This document shows, one piece after another, positions 41,713 through 49,791 of a DNA stretch of 64,000 nucleotides. Below the pieces are notes generated by a model, which was not told where the DNA came from, searched no databases, and saw only the letters and a program-made list of their open reading frames with translations. The translations under genes and the position numbers were made by a program. The stretch lies in NCBI RefSeq assembly GCF_001456155.1, contig NZ_CP013293.1:1550001-1614000 (forward strand), read 5' to 3'. Position 1 is the first letter of the stretch. Every line of letters starts with the position of its first letter. Source of the DNA: Chryseobacterium sp. IHB B 17019 (lineage in GTDB: Bacteria; Bacteroidota; Bacteroidia; Flavobacteriales; Weeksellaceae).

Positions 41713-42891
41713 ATGAAAGCAGCAGTTATTCACGGTCCGGGAATCATTACCTGCGATACAGTTGATGATCCTATTATTAAAAACTCTAATGATATTATCT
41801 TAAAAGTAACCTCTACAGCCATTTGTGGAAGCGACTTACACATGTATTCAGGGGGAATTCCTCAATTACGCCCAATGGTAATGGGCCATGAATTCATGGG
41901 AGTTGTGGAAGAAGTGGGACAGCATATCACCAATCTTAAAGTTGGTGACAGGGTAGTTGTTCCTTTCCCTATTTCTTGCGGTACCTGCTATTTCTGTCAG
42001 CATGACCTTCCGACAGCCTGTGAGCACAGCAATCCTGAACATTACGGCCCGGAAGGTGGAATTCTTACGGATAAAGGAGGCGCTCTTTTCGGCTACACTG
42101 ATCTTTATGGAGGTTATGACGGCGGACAGGCGCAATATGTGAGAGTTCCTTACGCTCATTTTGGACCAAGAAAAGTCCCGGACAACCTTACAGATGAGCA
42201 GGTTCTGTTCCTTACCGATATTTTCCCGACAGGCTACACCGGAGTAATGTGGGGAGAATTAAAAGGCGGGGAAACTGTTGCTATTTTCGGGGCAGGTCCT
42301 GTAGGATCCATGTCTGCAAAGAGTGCGATTTTATATAACGCAAAAAAAGTTATTGTTGTTGATACACAGCAATACAGATTAGATCAGATTAAAAAGCTAA
42401 CAGGCTGTGATACCATTTTATGGGAAGACGGCAAAGACGTGATTCAACAAATCAGGGATATGACGGATGGCAGAGGAGCGGATCTTTGTATTGATGCTGT
42501 TGGCTTTGAACCGGACAGGAATTTAATAGACCGTGCAAAAGCAGTTTTAAACCTTGAAAAAGGTTCTATTAAAGTTCTTGAAGCCTGTATGAGCGCCGTA
42601 AGACGTGGCGGAATTGTTTCCGTTTTAGGAGTTTATCCTGTTAATTATGATAACTTCAAGCTTGGTCAGATCTTCGATAAAGGAATTACCATAAAAGCCG
42701 GCCAGTGCAACGTTCATCCTATCATAGATGAGCTGTTGGACCATGTACAAAGCGGCCATGTTACTTTAGACGACATTATTACACATCGGCTTTCTTTGGA
42801 AGATGTTTCTAAAGGTTACGAAATATTCGATAAAAAGGAAGACGGATGCGTAAAAGTAGTCCTCGATCCATGGAAAACCTCCACCCTTTAG
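41713..42891 (+). CDS. Zinc-dependent alcohol dehydrogenase (glutathione-independent formaldehyde dehydrogenase-like)
   Basis: 392 aa medium-chain dehydrogenase. Catalytic zinc: C38, H59 and E60. Structural zinc: C89, C92, C95 and C103. NAD-binding fingerprint F-G-A-G-P-V-G at about 194-200. The long insertion after the structural lobe (E-H-Y-G-P-E-G-G...F-G-Y-T-D-L-Y-G-G-Y-D-G-G-Q-A) is typical of the Pseudomonas formaldehyde dehydrogenase-like branch. It probably removes aldehydes formed under stress; the substrate is inferred. Confidence 0.92.
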   Translation: MKAAVIHGPGIITCDTVDDPIIKNSNDIILKVTSTAICGSDLHMYSGGIPQLRPMVMGHEFMGVVEEVGQHITNLKVGDRVVVPFPISCGTCYFCQHDLPTACEHSNPEHYGPEGGILTDKGGALFGYTDLYGGYDGGQAQYVRVPYAHFGPRKVPDNLTDEQVLFLTDIFPTGYTGVMWGELKGGETVAIFGAGPVGSMSAKSAILYNAKKVIVVDTQQYRLDQIKKLTGCDTILWEDGKDVIQQIRDMTDGRGADLCIDAVGFEPDRNLIDRAKAVLNLEKGSIKVLEACMSAVRRGGIVSVLGVYPVNYDNFKLGQIFDKGITIKAGQCNVHPIIDELLDHVQSGHVTLDDIITHRLSLEDVSKGYEIFDKKEDGCVKVVLDPWKTSTL

Positions 42892-42892
42892 A

Positions 42893-42925
42893 AAAATAAC
42901 ACACAACACTTAAAATATTAAAATT
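42893..42925 (+). promoter_or_regulatory. A/C-rich leader before the CinA-like gene
   Basis: ATAACACACAACACTTAAAA then ATTAAAATT before the ATG; third copy of the leader type. Confidence 0.4.
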
Positions 42926-43426
42926 ATGGAATTTCAAAAAAATCTTTTAGAATATATTAGTCAGTCTTTACTGACTACCGATGAAACGATTTCCGTTGTA
43001 GAAAGCGTTACATCAGGCTGTTTACAGTTAGCTTTTTCTCAAATGCCGAATGCATCTTTGTTTTATAAAGGAGGTATGACGGCCTATACACTACCCGAAA
43101 AAGTAAGATTATTAAATGTTGATAAACAGGAAGCCGAAGAATGTGACTGCGTTTCAGAAAGTATCGTAGAAACAATGGCCCTTAACGTCGCTAAAATCTT
43201 TGAATCCGACTGGTCTATTGCCACAACAGGCTATTGTACACCAATCCGAAACTCTTCCTATAAAATTTTTGCTTATTTCTCTTTTGCTTATAAAGGTGAA
43301 ATTATTTTGACCAAAAAACTTGAGCTGCACCCAAAAACTCAGGCCCTGAATGCGCAGCTGTATTACACGGAATTTATTTTGGGATGCTTTAAAAGTGAAA
43401 TTAATCAATTATTAATTTTAAAATAA
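42926..43426 (+). CDS. CinA C-terminal domain-like protein, diverged
   Basis: 166 aa, the size of a stand-alone CinA/PncC (NMN amidohydrolase) domain. The fold is recognisable from V-V-E-S-V-T-S-G-C-L-Q near the start, F-Y-K-G-G-M-T-A-Y and V-S-E-S-I-V-E-T-M-A. The usual A-E-S-C-T-G-G is altered to V-E-S-V-T-S-G and the G-x-A-G-P motif to G-Y-C-T-P, so normal NMN deamidase activity is doubtful. It lies within the stress gene run and shares its leader type with katE. Confidence 0.75.
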   Translation: MEFQKNLLEYISQSLLTTDETISVVESVTSGCLQLAFSQMPNASLFYKGGMTAYTLPEKVRLLNVDKQEAEECDCVSESIVETMALNVAKIFESDWSIATTGYCTPIRNSSYKIFAYFSFAYKGEIILTKKLELHPKTQALNAQLYYTEFILGCFKSEINQLLILK

Positions 43427-43432
43427 TTAGTC

Positions 43433-44230
43433 ATGGAACGTAAGAATCAATATGTATTAATCACCGGAGCGACTAGCGGAATAGGTTATGAGCTGGCAAA
43501 ACAGTTTGCAAAAAACGGGTACGATCTTGTCATGGTGGCCCGAAACCATGATGAGCTGAAAATAAAAGCTGATGAATTCAAAGCGTATGGAGTGAATGTG
43601 ATTCCTATCGCAAAAAACCTTTTTATTCAGGATGATGCCTATTCTCTTTATTCAGAGTTACAATTAAACGGAATCAGCCCCGAAATATTGGTAAATGATG
43701 CCGGACAGGGAGTTTACGGAAAATTCCAGGACACAGATATTCACCGGGAAATTGATATCATCAACCTGAATATTGTTTCTGTCATCATCTTAACAAAACT
43801 GTTCCTGAAAGACCGCCTGTCAAAAGGTTCCGGAAGGATTTTAAACCTTGCTTCCATTGCAAGTAAGGCACCGGGTCCGTGGCATTCTGTATATCACGGA
43901 ACAAAAGCCTTCGTTCTGTCATGGTCTGAAGCTATCCGTGAAGAATTAAAAGATACCGGAATTACAGTTACAGCACTTTTGCCAGGGCCTACGGATACAG
44001 ACTTTTTCAATAAAGCCGATATGAATGAAAGCAAAATCGTGGAAGACAAAGATAATCTTGCCTCTCCGGAAGAAGTGGCCATTGACGGATATAATGCTTT
44101 GATGAACGGCGATGATAAAGTAGTTTCAGGATTAAAAAATAAATTATCCGTTGCTATGTCAAACCTTTCTTCAGACAGCATGGCTGCACACAATATGGCA
44201 GAAATGCAGAAACCAGTAACTGAAAAATAA
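43433..44230 (+). CDS. SDR-family oxidoreductase A
   Basis: 265 aa classical short-chain dehydrogenase. Cofactor motif T-G-A-T-S-G-I-G at 14-21, N-D-A-G in place of NNAG near 86, catalytic Ser in N-L-A-S-I-A-S and the Y-x-x-x-K pair in Y-H-G-T-K near 155-159. Arg at the end of the second strand (V-A-R-N) suggests NADP(H). Similar to general-stress SDRs of the DltE/YqjQ type. Starts 6 bp after the CinA-like gene, so it is in the same operon. The substrate is unknown. Confidence 0.9.
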   Translation: MERKNQYVLITGATSGIGYELAKQFAKNGYDLVMVARNHDELKIKADEFKAYGVNVIPIAKNLFIQDDAYSLYSELQLNGISPEILVNDAGQGVYGKFQDTDIHREIDIINLNIVSVIILTKLFLKDRLSKGSGRILNLASIASKAPGPWHSVYHGTKAFVLSWSEAIREELKDTGITVTALLPGPTDTDFFNKADMNESKIVEDKDNLASPEEVAIDGYNALMNGDDKVVSGLKNKLSVAMSNLSSDSMAAHNMAEMQKPVTEK

Positions 44231-44237
44231 GTGTAAT

Positions 44238-44990
44238 ATGGGGGACTTAAAGTTGGAAAACAAATCGGTGCTTATCACCGGGGCAGACAGTGGGATAGGA
44301 AGGGCAGCAGCTCTGCTTTTTGCACATCACGGAGCTGATATTGCTATTATTTACCACTCAAATCATGAGGATGCAGAGAATACAAAAGCTGATATTGAAA
44401 ATTTAGGACGAAGATCCATTATTTTCCAGGGTGATATTAATGACTATGAATTTTGCCAGGAGACTACAAAAAAGGTCGTTTCAGAATTCGGTGGAATTGA
44501 TATTCTGGTCAACAACGCCGGGGTACAGTTTCCAGAAGAAAACATTGAAGATCTTAAAGAAGAAAATATCAGAAAAACCTTCGATTCTAATATTGTAGGA
44601 ATGATTCTTCTCACAAAAGTTGTATTTCCTCACCTAAAAGAAGGCAGCTCGGTTATTAATACCACCTCTGCCGTTGCTTATCAGGGACATCCGGAACTGT
44701 TGGATTATTCTGCCACGAAAGGTGCTATTGTTTCTTTTACAAGATCTCTGGCCCTACAGGCAAAATCAAAAGGAATCCGCATCAATGCTGTGGCACCCGG
44801 ACCTGTAGCAACTCCTCTTACCAAAAAAACCTTCGGGGAACAAGAAGAAGATGAAAGCAAGCCACCTCTTCAAAGAAATGCTTCACCGGAAGAAGTAGCA
44901 ACCAGTTTCTTGTTTTTAGCAAGTGATGATGCCGCTCAGATCACCGGACAGGTTCTTCATCCAAACGGAGGAATAATTATAAATGGATAA
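44238..44990 (+). CDS. SDR-family oxidoreductase B (YdaD/YhdF-like general-stress type)
   Basis: 250 aa. T-G-A-D-S-G-I-G-R cofactor loop, N-N-A-G near 93, N-T-T-S catalytic Ser and Y-S-A-T-K. The D-S-G-I-G-R-A-A-A and E-x-Q-F-P-E-E-N pattern is that of Bacillus general-stress dehydrogenases with a glucose dehydrogenase-like fold. 7 bp after SDR A, same operon. Substrate unknown. Confidence 0.9.
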   Translation: MGDLKLENKSVLITGADSGIGRAAALLFAHHGADIAIIYHSNHEDAENTKADIENLGRRSIIFQGDINDYEFCQETTKKVVSEFGGIDILVNNAGVQFPEENIEDLKEENIRKTFDSNIVGMILLTKVVFPHLKEGSSVINTTSAVAYQGHPELLDYSATKGAIVSFTRSLALQAKSKGIRINAVAPGPVATPLTKKTFGEQEEDESKPPLQRNASPEEVATSFLFLASDDAAQITGQVLHPNGGIIING

Positions 44991-45046
44991 CAATTTTAAA
45001 AAATTAATAATAAAATATATCAACTTAAATTAAACTGAAAAAGATT

Positions 45047-45214
45047 ATGAAAACAACCGCAACACTTCTTTTGGGCCTATTTTGTCTGTTGACTTTTACA
45101 TCATGCAAATGTGATTTTGATGAAGATGAAGCAAAAAATAAATATGACAACCCTTCAGAAAGTGAAAAACTTAACAAAAATTCTGCTGAACAAGACACCA
45201 TTCATATCAAATAA
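45047..45214 (+). CDS. Small lipoprotein (55 aa)
   Basis: Lipoprotein signal with lipobox T-S-C (Cys 20): M-K-T-T-A-T-L-L-L-G-L-F-C-L-L-T-F-T-S-C, followed by K-C-D-F-D-E-D-E-A-K and a short charged tail to the TAA at 45212. Acidic residues just after the Cys may act as a lipoprotein export signal used in Bacteroidetes to place proteins at the cell surface (inference). No family recognised. Confidence 0.7.
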   Translation: MKTTATLLLGLFCLLTFTSCKCDFDEDEAKNKYDNPSESEKLNKNSAEQDTIHIK

Positions 45215-45258
45215 ATAATGTTCAGCCTATTCAAATTTTAACTTAAAAAATAGAAGCT

Positions 45259-46785
45259 ATGTACAGAGATGGGGCAAGAAAAAGTATATGGCAGGAAGAA
45301 ATCAAGAAATTTTCTTTACAGGCCGATTTTAGCCAGCAATACGATGTAGCAATCGTTGGTGGAGGAATTACGGGCGTCTCAACTGCCTTGAAATTACAGC
45401 AATCCGGGAAAAAATGCATCATTCTGGAAGCCGCAAATATAGGTTTCGGAACCACTGGCGGAACAACAGCACATTTGAACGACTTTTTTGACACTACTTT
45501 CACGGAAGCAATCAATGATTTCGGGATGGACAATGCAAAATTATTTGCCGGAGTAGGACGGGAAGCGATCAGTATCATCGAAAATAATATTCAACAGCAC
45601 AATATCGATTGTGATTTTGAAAGAAAATCAGCATATCTTTTTGCCTTGGATGAAAAACAGGAAAAACAGCTTGAAGACATTGTAGATGGTGCCTCCAAAG
45701 TGGGTCATACCATGACATATACAAGCCAGATTCCTTTTCCGATTCCATTTAATAAAGCTGTTATTATTCCGGATCAGGCACAATTTCATCCCATAAAATA
45801 TATCAAAGCTTTATGTGAAGCTTTCGTGAATTTAGGAGGAATCATCCAGGAAGAATGCTTTTGCGAAAGCCATGATGAACAGGAAGATCTTGTTATTCTA
45901 AAAACTTCAAAAGGAGACATTAAAGCCAAAAATGTAGTGTATGCAACGCATATTCCTCCCGGAGTAAGCGTTCTTCATTTTACCAATTCACCTTACAGAA
46001 GCTACGCCATTGCTTTTAGTTTAAAAGATGAAAATTATCCTAAAGAATTGGGTTATGACCTTATGGATCCTTACCATTATTACAGAACACAGGAAATAAA
46101 TGGTGAAACCCTTCTGATTGCCGGTGGTGAAGATCACAAAACCGGACATGAAGAAAATACAGGTGAATGTTTTTCTCGGTTAGAGAATTATGTACGAAAA
46201 TATTTTAATGTAGAAACAGCATATTACAGCTGGTCAAGCCAGTATTACGAGCCGGTAGACGGATTTCCATACATCGGGAAATTGCCCGGAAGCAACGGGA
46301 AAATATATACAGCAACAGGTTTCAGAGGAAACGGAATGATTTTCGGGACAATTTCTTCACAGGTTCTTACTGATTTAATTGTGGCCGGAAGCAGCAAATA
46401 TGAACAAATATTCAGTCCGTCAAGGGTAAAACCAATGGCCGGATTTACAGATTTTGTAAAGGAAAATGCTGTTGTAGCCTTTGATTTTATTAAAGATAAA
46501 CTTTTTAAGGAAAAAATAACTTCTTTGGCTGATGTAAAAGAAGGAGAGGGCAAAGTCGTAAAATACGAAGGCGAATCTTTTGCTTTGTATAAAGAAGTTA
46601 CCGGGAGAGTGCACCTTGTAAAAAGTACCTGCCCGCACGCTTTCTGCGAAGTCCGGTGGAATAATGCTGAACTGAGTTGGGACTGCCCTTGCCATGGCTC
46701 AAGATTTAATGTCAATGGAAAAGTGCTTACAGGCCCTACTGTAAAGGATCTCCAGAGGATAGACCCGGAGTCAGAATCTAGCTAA
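45259..46785 (+). CDS. FAD-dependent oxidoreductase with C-terminal Rieske domain (YhfW-like)
   Basis: 508 aa. N-terminal DAO-type FAD domain with the dinucleotide motif V-A-I-V-G-G-G-I-T-G-V-S-T-A near 30-43, and G-F-R-G-N-G-M-I-F-G near 355-364 closing the FAD site. C-terminal Rieske domain (about 420-505) with both ligand pairs: C-P-H and C-P-C-H-G-S. Bacillus YhfW has the same fusion. The substrate is unknown; the fusion suggests electron transfer between an amino-type donor and the 2Fe-2S cluster. Located in the stress island. Confidence 0.9.
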   Translation: MYRDGARKSIWQEEIKKFSLQADFSQQYDVAIVGGGITGVSTALKLQQSGKKCIILEAANIGFGTTGGTTAHLNDFFDTTFTEAINDFGMDNAKLFAGVGREAISIIENNIQQHNIDCDFERKSAYLFALDEKQEKQLEDIVDGASKVGHTMTYTSQIPFPIPFNKAVIIPDQAQFHPIKYIKALCEAFVNLGGIIQEECFCESHDEQEDLVILKTSKGDIKAKNVVYATHIPPGVSVLHFTNSPYRSYAIAFSLKDENYPKELGYDLMDPYHYYRTQEINGETLLIAGGEDHKTGHEENTGECFSRLENYVRKYFNVETAYYSWSSQYYEPVDGFPYIGKLPGSNGKIYTATGFRGNGMIFGTISSQVLTDLIVAGSSKYEQIFSPSRVKPMAGFTDFVKENAVVAFDFIKDKLFKEKITSLADVKEGEGKVVKYEGESFALYKEVTGRVHLVKSTCPHAFCEVRWNNAELSWDCPCHGSRFNVNGKVLTGPTVKDLQRIDPESESS

Positions 46786-46796
46786 ACCTATACATT

Positions 46797-47453
46797 ATGT
46801 CTAAAAAAAGCTTTTTATATCGGAACAGTTTAAGCATTGTCTTAATAATTTTAATGATTATCTGTCTTTTAGGTCAATTTTTTACAGGCTGGAAGACAGA
46901 AAATAAAGAATTGCTGGAAAACGGTTCCCCAACGCTCAGTCTGGGGCAATACATTTACAGCGGACACTTTATTCAGGCTACTTTCGAGAATTGGGAAAGT
47001 GAGTTTTTACAAATGATGCTGTATGTTTTATTGACCATTTCATTAAGGCAAAAAGGCTCAAGCGAATCAAAATCTATGGAGGGAGAAGAAGATGTGGACA
47101 AAGAACCGAAGCCGCATGCGAATGCTCCGTGGCCTGTAAAAAAAGGCGGAATCTGGTTAAAAATTTATAAGCATTCTTTATCGTTGGCTTTTGGTATTTT
47201 ATTTTTGGTAAGTTTTATTTTGCATTTTTATGGAAGTTTAAAGGATTTTAATGAAGAGAAAATATCAAAAAATGAACCTACCGTAACAGCTTTGCAGTAC
47301 ATTTCTGAATCCAGGTTCTGGTTTGAATCTTTTCAAAACTGGCAAAGCGAATTTTTGGCTGTGGCCTCAATTGTCATTCTTTCGATCTGGCTCCGGGAAA
47401 AAGGCTCGCCGGAATCGAAGCCCGTGGATATGGCTCACGATGAGTCACCATAA
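46797..47453 (+). CDS. DUF6766 membrane protein with internal duplication
   Basis: 218 aa. Two similar halves: residues about 7-92 and 124-210 each run membrane helix, soluble loop with L-G/A-L-Q-Y-I, F-E-x-W/F-Q-N-W-x-S-E-F-L, second helix and I-x-L-R-x-K-G-S-x-E-S-K. This gives four membrane segments. DUF6766 has no known function but is common near stress genes. 11 bp after the FAD/Rieske gene, so probably cotranscribed. Confidence 0.78.
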   Translation: MSKKSFLYRNSLSIVLIILMIICLLGQFFTGWKTENKELLENGSPTLSLGQYIYSGHFIQATFENWESEFLQMMLYVLLTISLRQKGSSESKSMEGEEDVDKEPKPHANAPWPVKKGGIWLKIYKHSLSLAFGILFLVSFILHFYGSLKDFNEEKISKNEPTVTALQYISESRFWFESFQNWQSEFLAVASIVILSIWLREKGSPESKPVDMAHDESP

Positions 47454-47575
47454 AATTTTAACATTTTTTGTGTCACACAATATCCCCCTCCTGTGGTTTA
47501 TTTTCAGTATATTTATGAAGAAAGTGCCTGTTTTAGGGACTTTGAAAGTGAAAACAATTAATGAAAATAAGTAAA

Positions 47576-47881
47576 ATGGAGAAAGTTATTTTATATGTGG
47601 ATTTTCCGCATGAAGGACCTTTTGGAAAAGAAATGGCAGAAAATTTAAAAGATTTAGCCGAAAGTATTAATGAAGAACCCGGCTTTATTTGGAAAATATG
47701 GACCGAAAGCGAAAAGGATAAGGAAGTTGGTGGAATTTACCTTTTTGATAGCAGAAAATCTGCAGATATATATCTTGAAAAACATACGGTAAGGCTGGAA
47801 GAGTGGGGCTATAAAGATGTAACATACAAGATTTTTGAAATCAATGAAAGTCTTACTAATATCAACCATTCCCCAATTTGA
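47576..47881 (+). CDS. ydhR: YdhR-family putative monooxygenase
   Basis: 101 aa from the ATG at 47576; an ATG at 47561 adds five residues and is less likely. Dimeric ferredoxin-like (ABM) fold. The motifs G-P-F-G-x-E-M-A, L-A-E-S-I-N-x-E-P-G-F-I-W-K-x-W-T-E and G-G-I-Y-L-F-D match E. coli YdhR almost position by position. A role in oxidation of an aromatic or quinone-like compound is proposed for the family but not proven. Ends the plus-strand stress run. Confidence 0.9.
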   Translation: MEKVILYVDFPHEGPFGKEMAENLKDLAESINEEPGFIWKIWTESEKDKEVGGIYLFDSRKSADIYLEKHTVRLEEWGYKDVTYKIFEINESLTNINHSPI

Positions 47882-47896
47882 TAAACTTTAACTAAA

Positions 47897-47934
47897 ACAT
47901 AAAAAGCAGTGAAAAATTTTCACTGCTTTTTTTT
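47897..47934. terminator. Bidirectional terminator between ydhR and the PPOX gene
   Basis: 14-bp perfect stem AAAAGCAGTGAAAA (47902-47915) and TTTTCACTGCTTTT (47917-47930), with T-runs in both directions. Confidence 0.88.
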
Positions 47935-47958
47935 ATTTCTATTATTAATTAAATACAA

Positions 47959-48468
47959 TTAGATTTTCGCATTACCCTCAACACCGTCAGAATTGTCTGT
48001 GGTATTTCCCGTAACAACGTTTGCAACAAAATTTAAAAGGCTTACCAATTTTCCTGCTTTCGTATCCCAATAATATGATTCTTTGGGCTCTACACGGATG
48101 ATTGATACTGCGGGATCATCTTTTCCTTCTTCAAACCAGGCTTTTGCCATCGGTGACCATTTGTCTTCAATTGTTGATTTGTCTTTGTAAATAGTTGCCG
48201 TTCCAAATATTGAAAGGTATTGATAATCACCATTATTCATAAAAAATAACTGGACTCTCTTATCATCTTTTATTTCAAAATTTTTATTGCTTGTATCGCT
48301 GCTGATAAACCAAAGATTTCCTTCACCGTCGGTTTCCTGTAAAGTCATGGGACGGGAATTGATCGGAAGGGTCTCCAATTCTGTACAAAACATACATATT
48401 TTTGCGCTTTCCGACAGTTCTTTGATCTTTTTAATTGCTTCAAGGTTTGTAAGATTTTCTGTAGACAT
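47959..48468 (-). CDS. Pyridoxamine 5'-phosphate oxidase-fold general stress protein
   Basis: 169 aa, split-barrel flavin-binding fold of the general stress protein 26 type. P-I-N-S-R-P-M-T-L and L-W-F-I-S-S-D-T-S-N-K mark the FMN site, and F-G-T-A-T-I-Y and W-D-T-K-A-G follow. It probably binds FMN or F420-like flavin; the substrate is unknown. Convergent with the stress run. Confidence 0.87.
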   Translation of the reverse strand: MSTENLTNLEAIKKIKELSESAKICMFCTELETLPINSRPMTLQETDGEGNLWFISSDTSNKNFEIKDDKRVQLFFMNNGDYQYLSIFGTATIYKDKSTIEDKWSPMAKAWFEEGKDDPAVSIIRVEPKESYYWDTKAGKLVSLLNFVANVVTGNTTDNSDGVEGNAKI

Positions 48469-48584
48469 AATATTATATTTTTAAGTGATTGGTTTTAGTT
48501 AAAGTTGATTTTTAACTACTAATTACTCTTCAAAAATCTGACCACAATTAAAATTATTACGAATATTTTTAACCAACAATTACT

Positions 48585-48959
48585 TTATTTTTTCTCTGAA
48601 ACTTTGAGGTTGAAATTTTTCTGCAAATCACTCCATGCTCCGCCATTATGAACATTTTTAAAACCTTTTTCTTTTAAAATATTTTCAACTTTCACACTTC
48701 TTAAGCCATGAGAACAAACCGTAATATAAGTTTTGTCAGGATCAAGTTCTATAAATCTTTCCCGTATGGTTCCCAGAGAAATGTTTTGTGATCCTGCGAT
48801 ATGTCCGGTTTCATATTCTTTTTCGGTTCTTACATCGAGAATCACGGCACCGCTTCTGATCAGCTTGTCCAGGCCGTTATCCAAAGTCTGATATTTGTAA
48901 ATTCTGTAGACGATATAAACTGTAAGAATGATACCACAGAAAATCAATACATTTTTCAT
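48585..48959 (-). CDS. Membrane-anchored rhodanese-like protein
   Basis: 124 aa. N-terminal membrane helix (about 3-20) and one rhodanese domain: I-L-D-V-R-T-E-K-E-Y-E-T-G-H-I-A-G-S and the active loop V-C-S-H-G-L-R-S with the catalytic Cys. Likely periplasmic sulfur transfer. The ATG overlaps the stop of the DUF3817 gene by 4 bp. Confidence 0.9.
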   Translation of the reverse strand: MKNVLIFCGIILTVYIVYRIYKYQTLDNGLDKLIRSGAVILDVRTEKEYETGHIAGSQNISLGTIRERFIELDPDKTYITVCSHGLRSVKVENILKEKGFKNVHNGGAWSDLQKNFNLKVSEKK

Positions 48960-49258
48960 ATTTTACTTAAAATTTTTCTATCAATATAAAATGTTCCAAA
49001 CGGAATAATACACGCTAAAAGTACCTTCCAGGTTATTTCTTTAAACTTCCAGTTTTGTTCGATACCAACACTTAAAGTATTAAATAAAAAAAGCAGAAAT
49101 AATGAACCGTGAACAGGTCCCATTAACTTTACAAAAGCAGGATTATCAAATCCATATTTCATGGGAACAGCGATAAATACTAAGATTAGTAATGAAATTC
49201 CTTCAAGAATGGCAATAATTCTCAATCGCCCGATTTTAGTTTTAAATAAATCAATCAT
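48956..49258 (-). CDS. DUF3817 membrane protein
   Basis: 100 aa with three membrane helices. R-L-R-I-I-A-I-L-E-G-I-S-L-L-I-L near the start and G-P-V-H-G-S-L-F in the middle are the DUF3817 signatures. The family has no established function. Middle gene of a TetR-linked operon, overlapping the rhodanese gene. Confidence 0.85.
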   Translation of the reverse strand: MIDLFKTKIGRLRIIAILEGISLLILVFIAVPMKYGFDNPAFVKLMGPVHGSLFLLFLFNTLSVGIEQNWKFKEITWKVLLACIIPFGTFYIDRKILSKI

Positions 49259-49260
49259 AA

Positions 49261-49719
49261 TTATCTTAAATAAGGTCTGTTAGCAAAAGGAGAGAAGGGC
49301 CACGGAATGGCAATAAAGATAATGATCAAGGCAATTGTAAACCATACAAGCATAGTTTTAAATTTCTCTTTATCAGTTGGTTTCCGTTTTGAAATTGCTG
49401 ATCCAACGGTTATTAAAATAATGGAAAAAAACATCAGAAAAATATGAATTAATCCGAAAAATAAAAGATCAAAAGACTCTTTTGCTTCATTAAAATTATT
49501 CCAAAAGTACTTGATAATCGGGCTTTGAGAGTACAAGCTAATTCCCAGAATCAATTGAACATGAGCAATTGTTGCCGTCCAATGCCGCACCGAATTATCT
49601 GTTTTTGAGAATTTCCTATCAGAGAAATAACCTTTGTAAGCCCTGAAGATTGAATAAAGTAAACTCAATAAAACCAACCACCGAAAAGTAGAATGCAAAA
49701 AAGTAAGGGTCTGATACAT
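49261..49719 (-). CDS. Cytochrome b561-like four-helix membrane protein
   Basis: 152 aa, four predicted membrane segments. His residues near the membrane (L-H-S-T-F-R-W, R-H-W-T-A-T-I-A-H-V-Q, L-I-H-I-F) could bind heme as in cytochrome b-type proteins, but this is not certain. It is the first gene of the operon whose promoter region carries a perfect 26-bp palindrome. 2 bp before DUF3817. Confidence 0.7.
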   Translation of the reverse strand: MYQTLTFLHSTFRWLVLLSLLYSIFRAYKGYFSDRKFSKTDNSVRHWTATIAHVQLILGISLYSQSPIIKYFWNNFNEAKESFDLLFFGLIHIFLMFFSIILITVGSAISKRKPTDKEKFKTMLVWFTIALIIIFIAIPWPFSPFANRPYLR

Positions 49720-49754
49720 TTATCAACTTTTAAATAATAGGACAAAGGTAAAAC

Positions 49755-49780
49755 AAAAACATACTAATTAGTATGTTTTT
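49755..49780. promoter_or_regulatory. Perfect 26-bp palindrome, probable TetR operator
   Basis: AAAAACATACTAA (49755-49767) followed directly by its complement TTAGTATGTTTTT. It lies between the tetR stop (49792) and the start of the downstream operon (49719). The core ACATACTnnnnAGTATGT form is typical for TetR/AcrR sites. Confidence 0.75.
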
Positions 49781-49791
49781 AAATAAAAAAA

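Noticed and set aside
47515..47574. Tiny frame before ydhR (19 codons)
   Set aside because: Too short, no signal or motif; more likely leader sequence.
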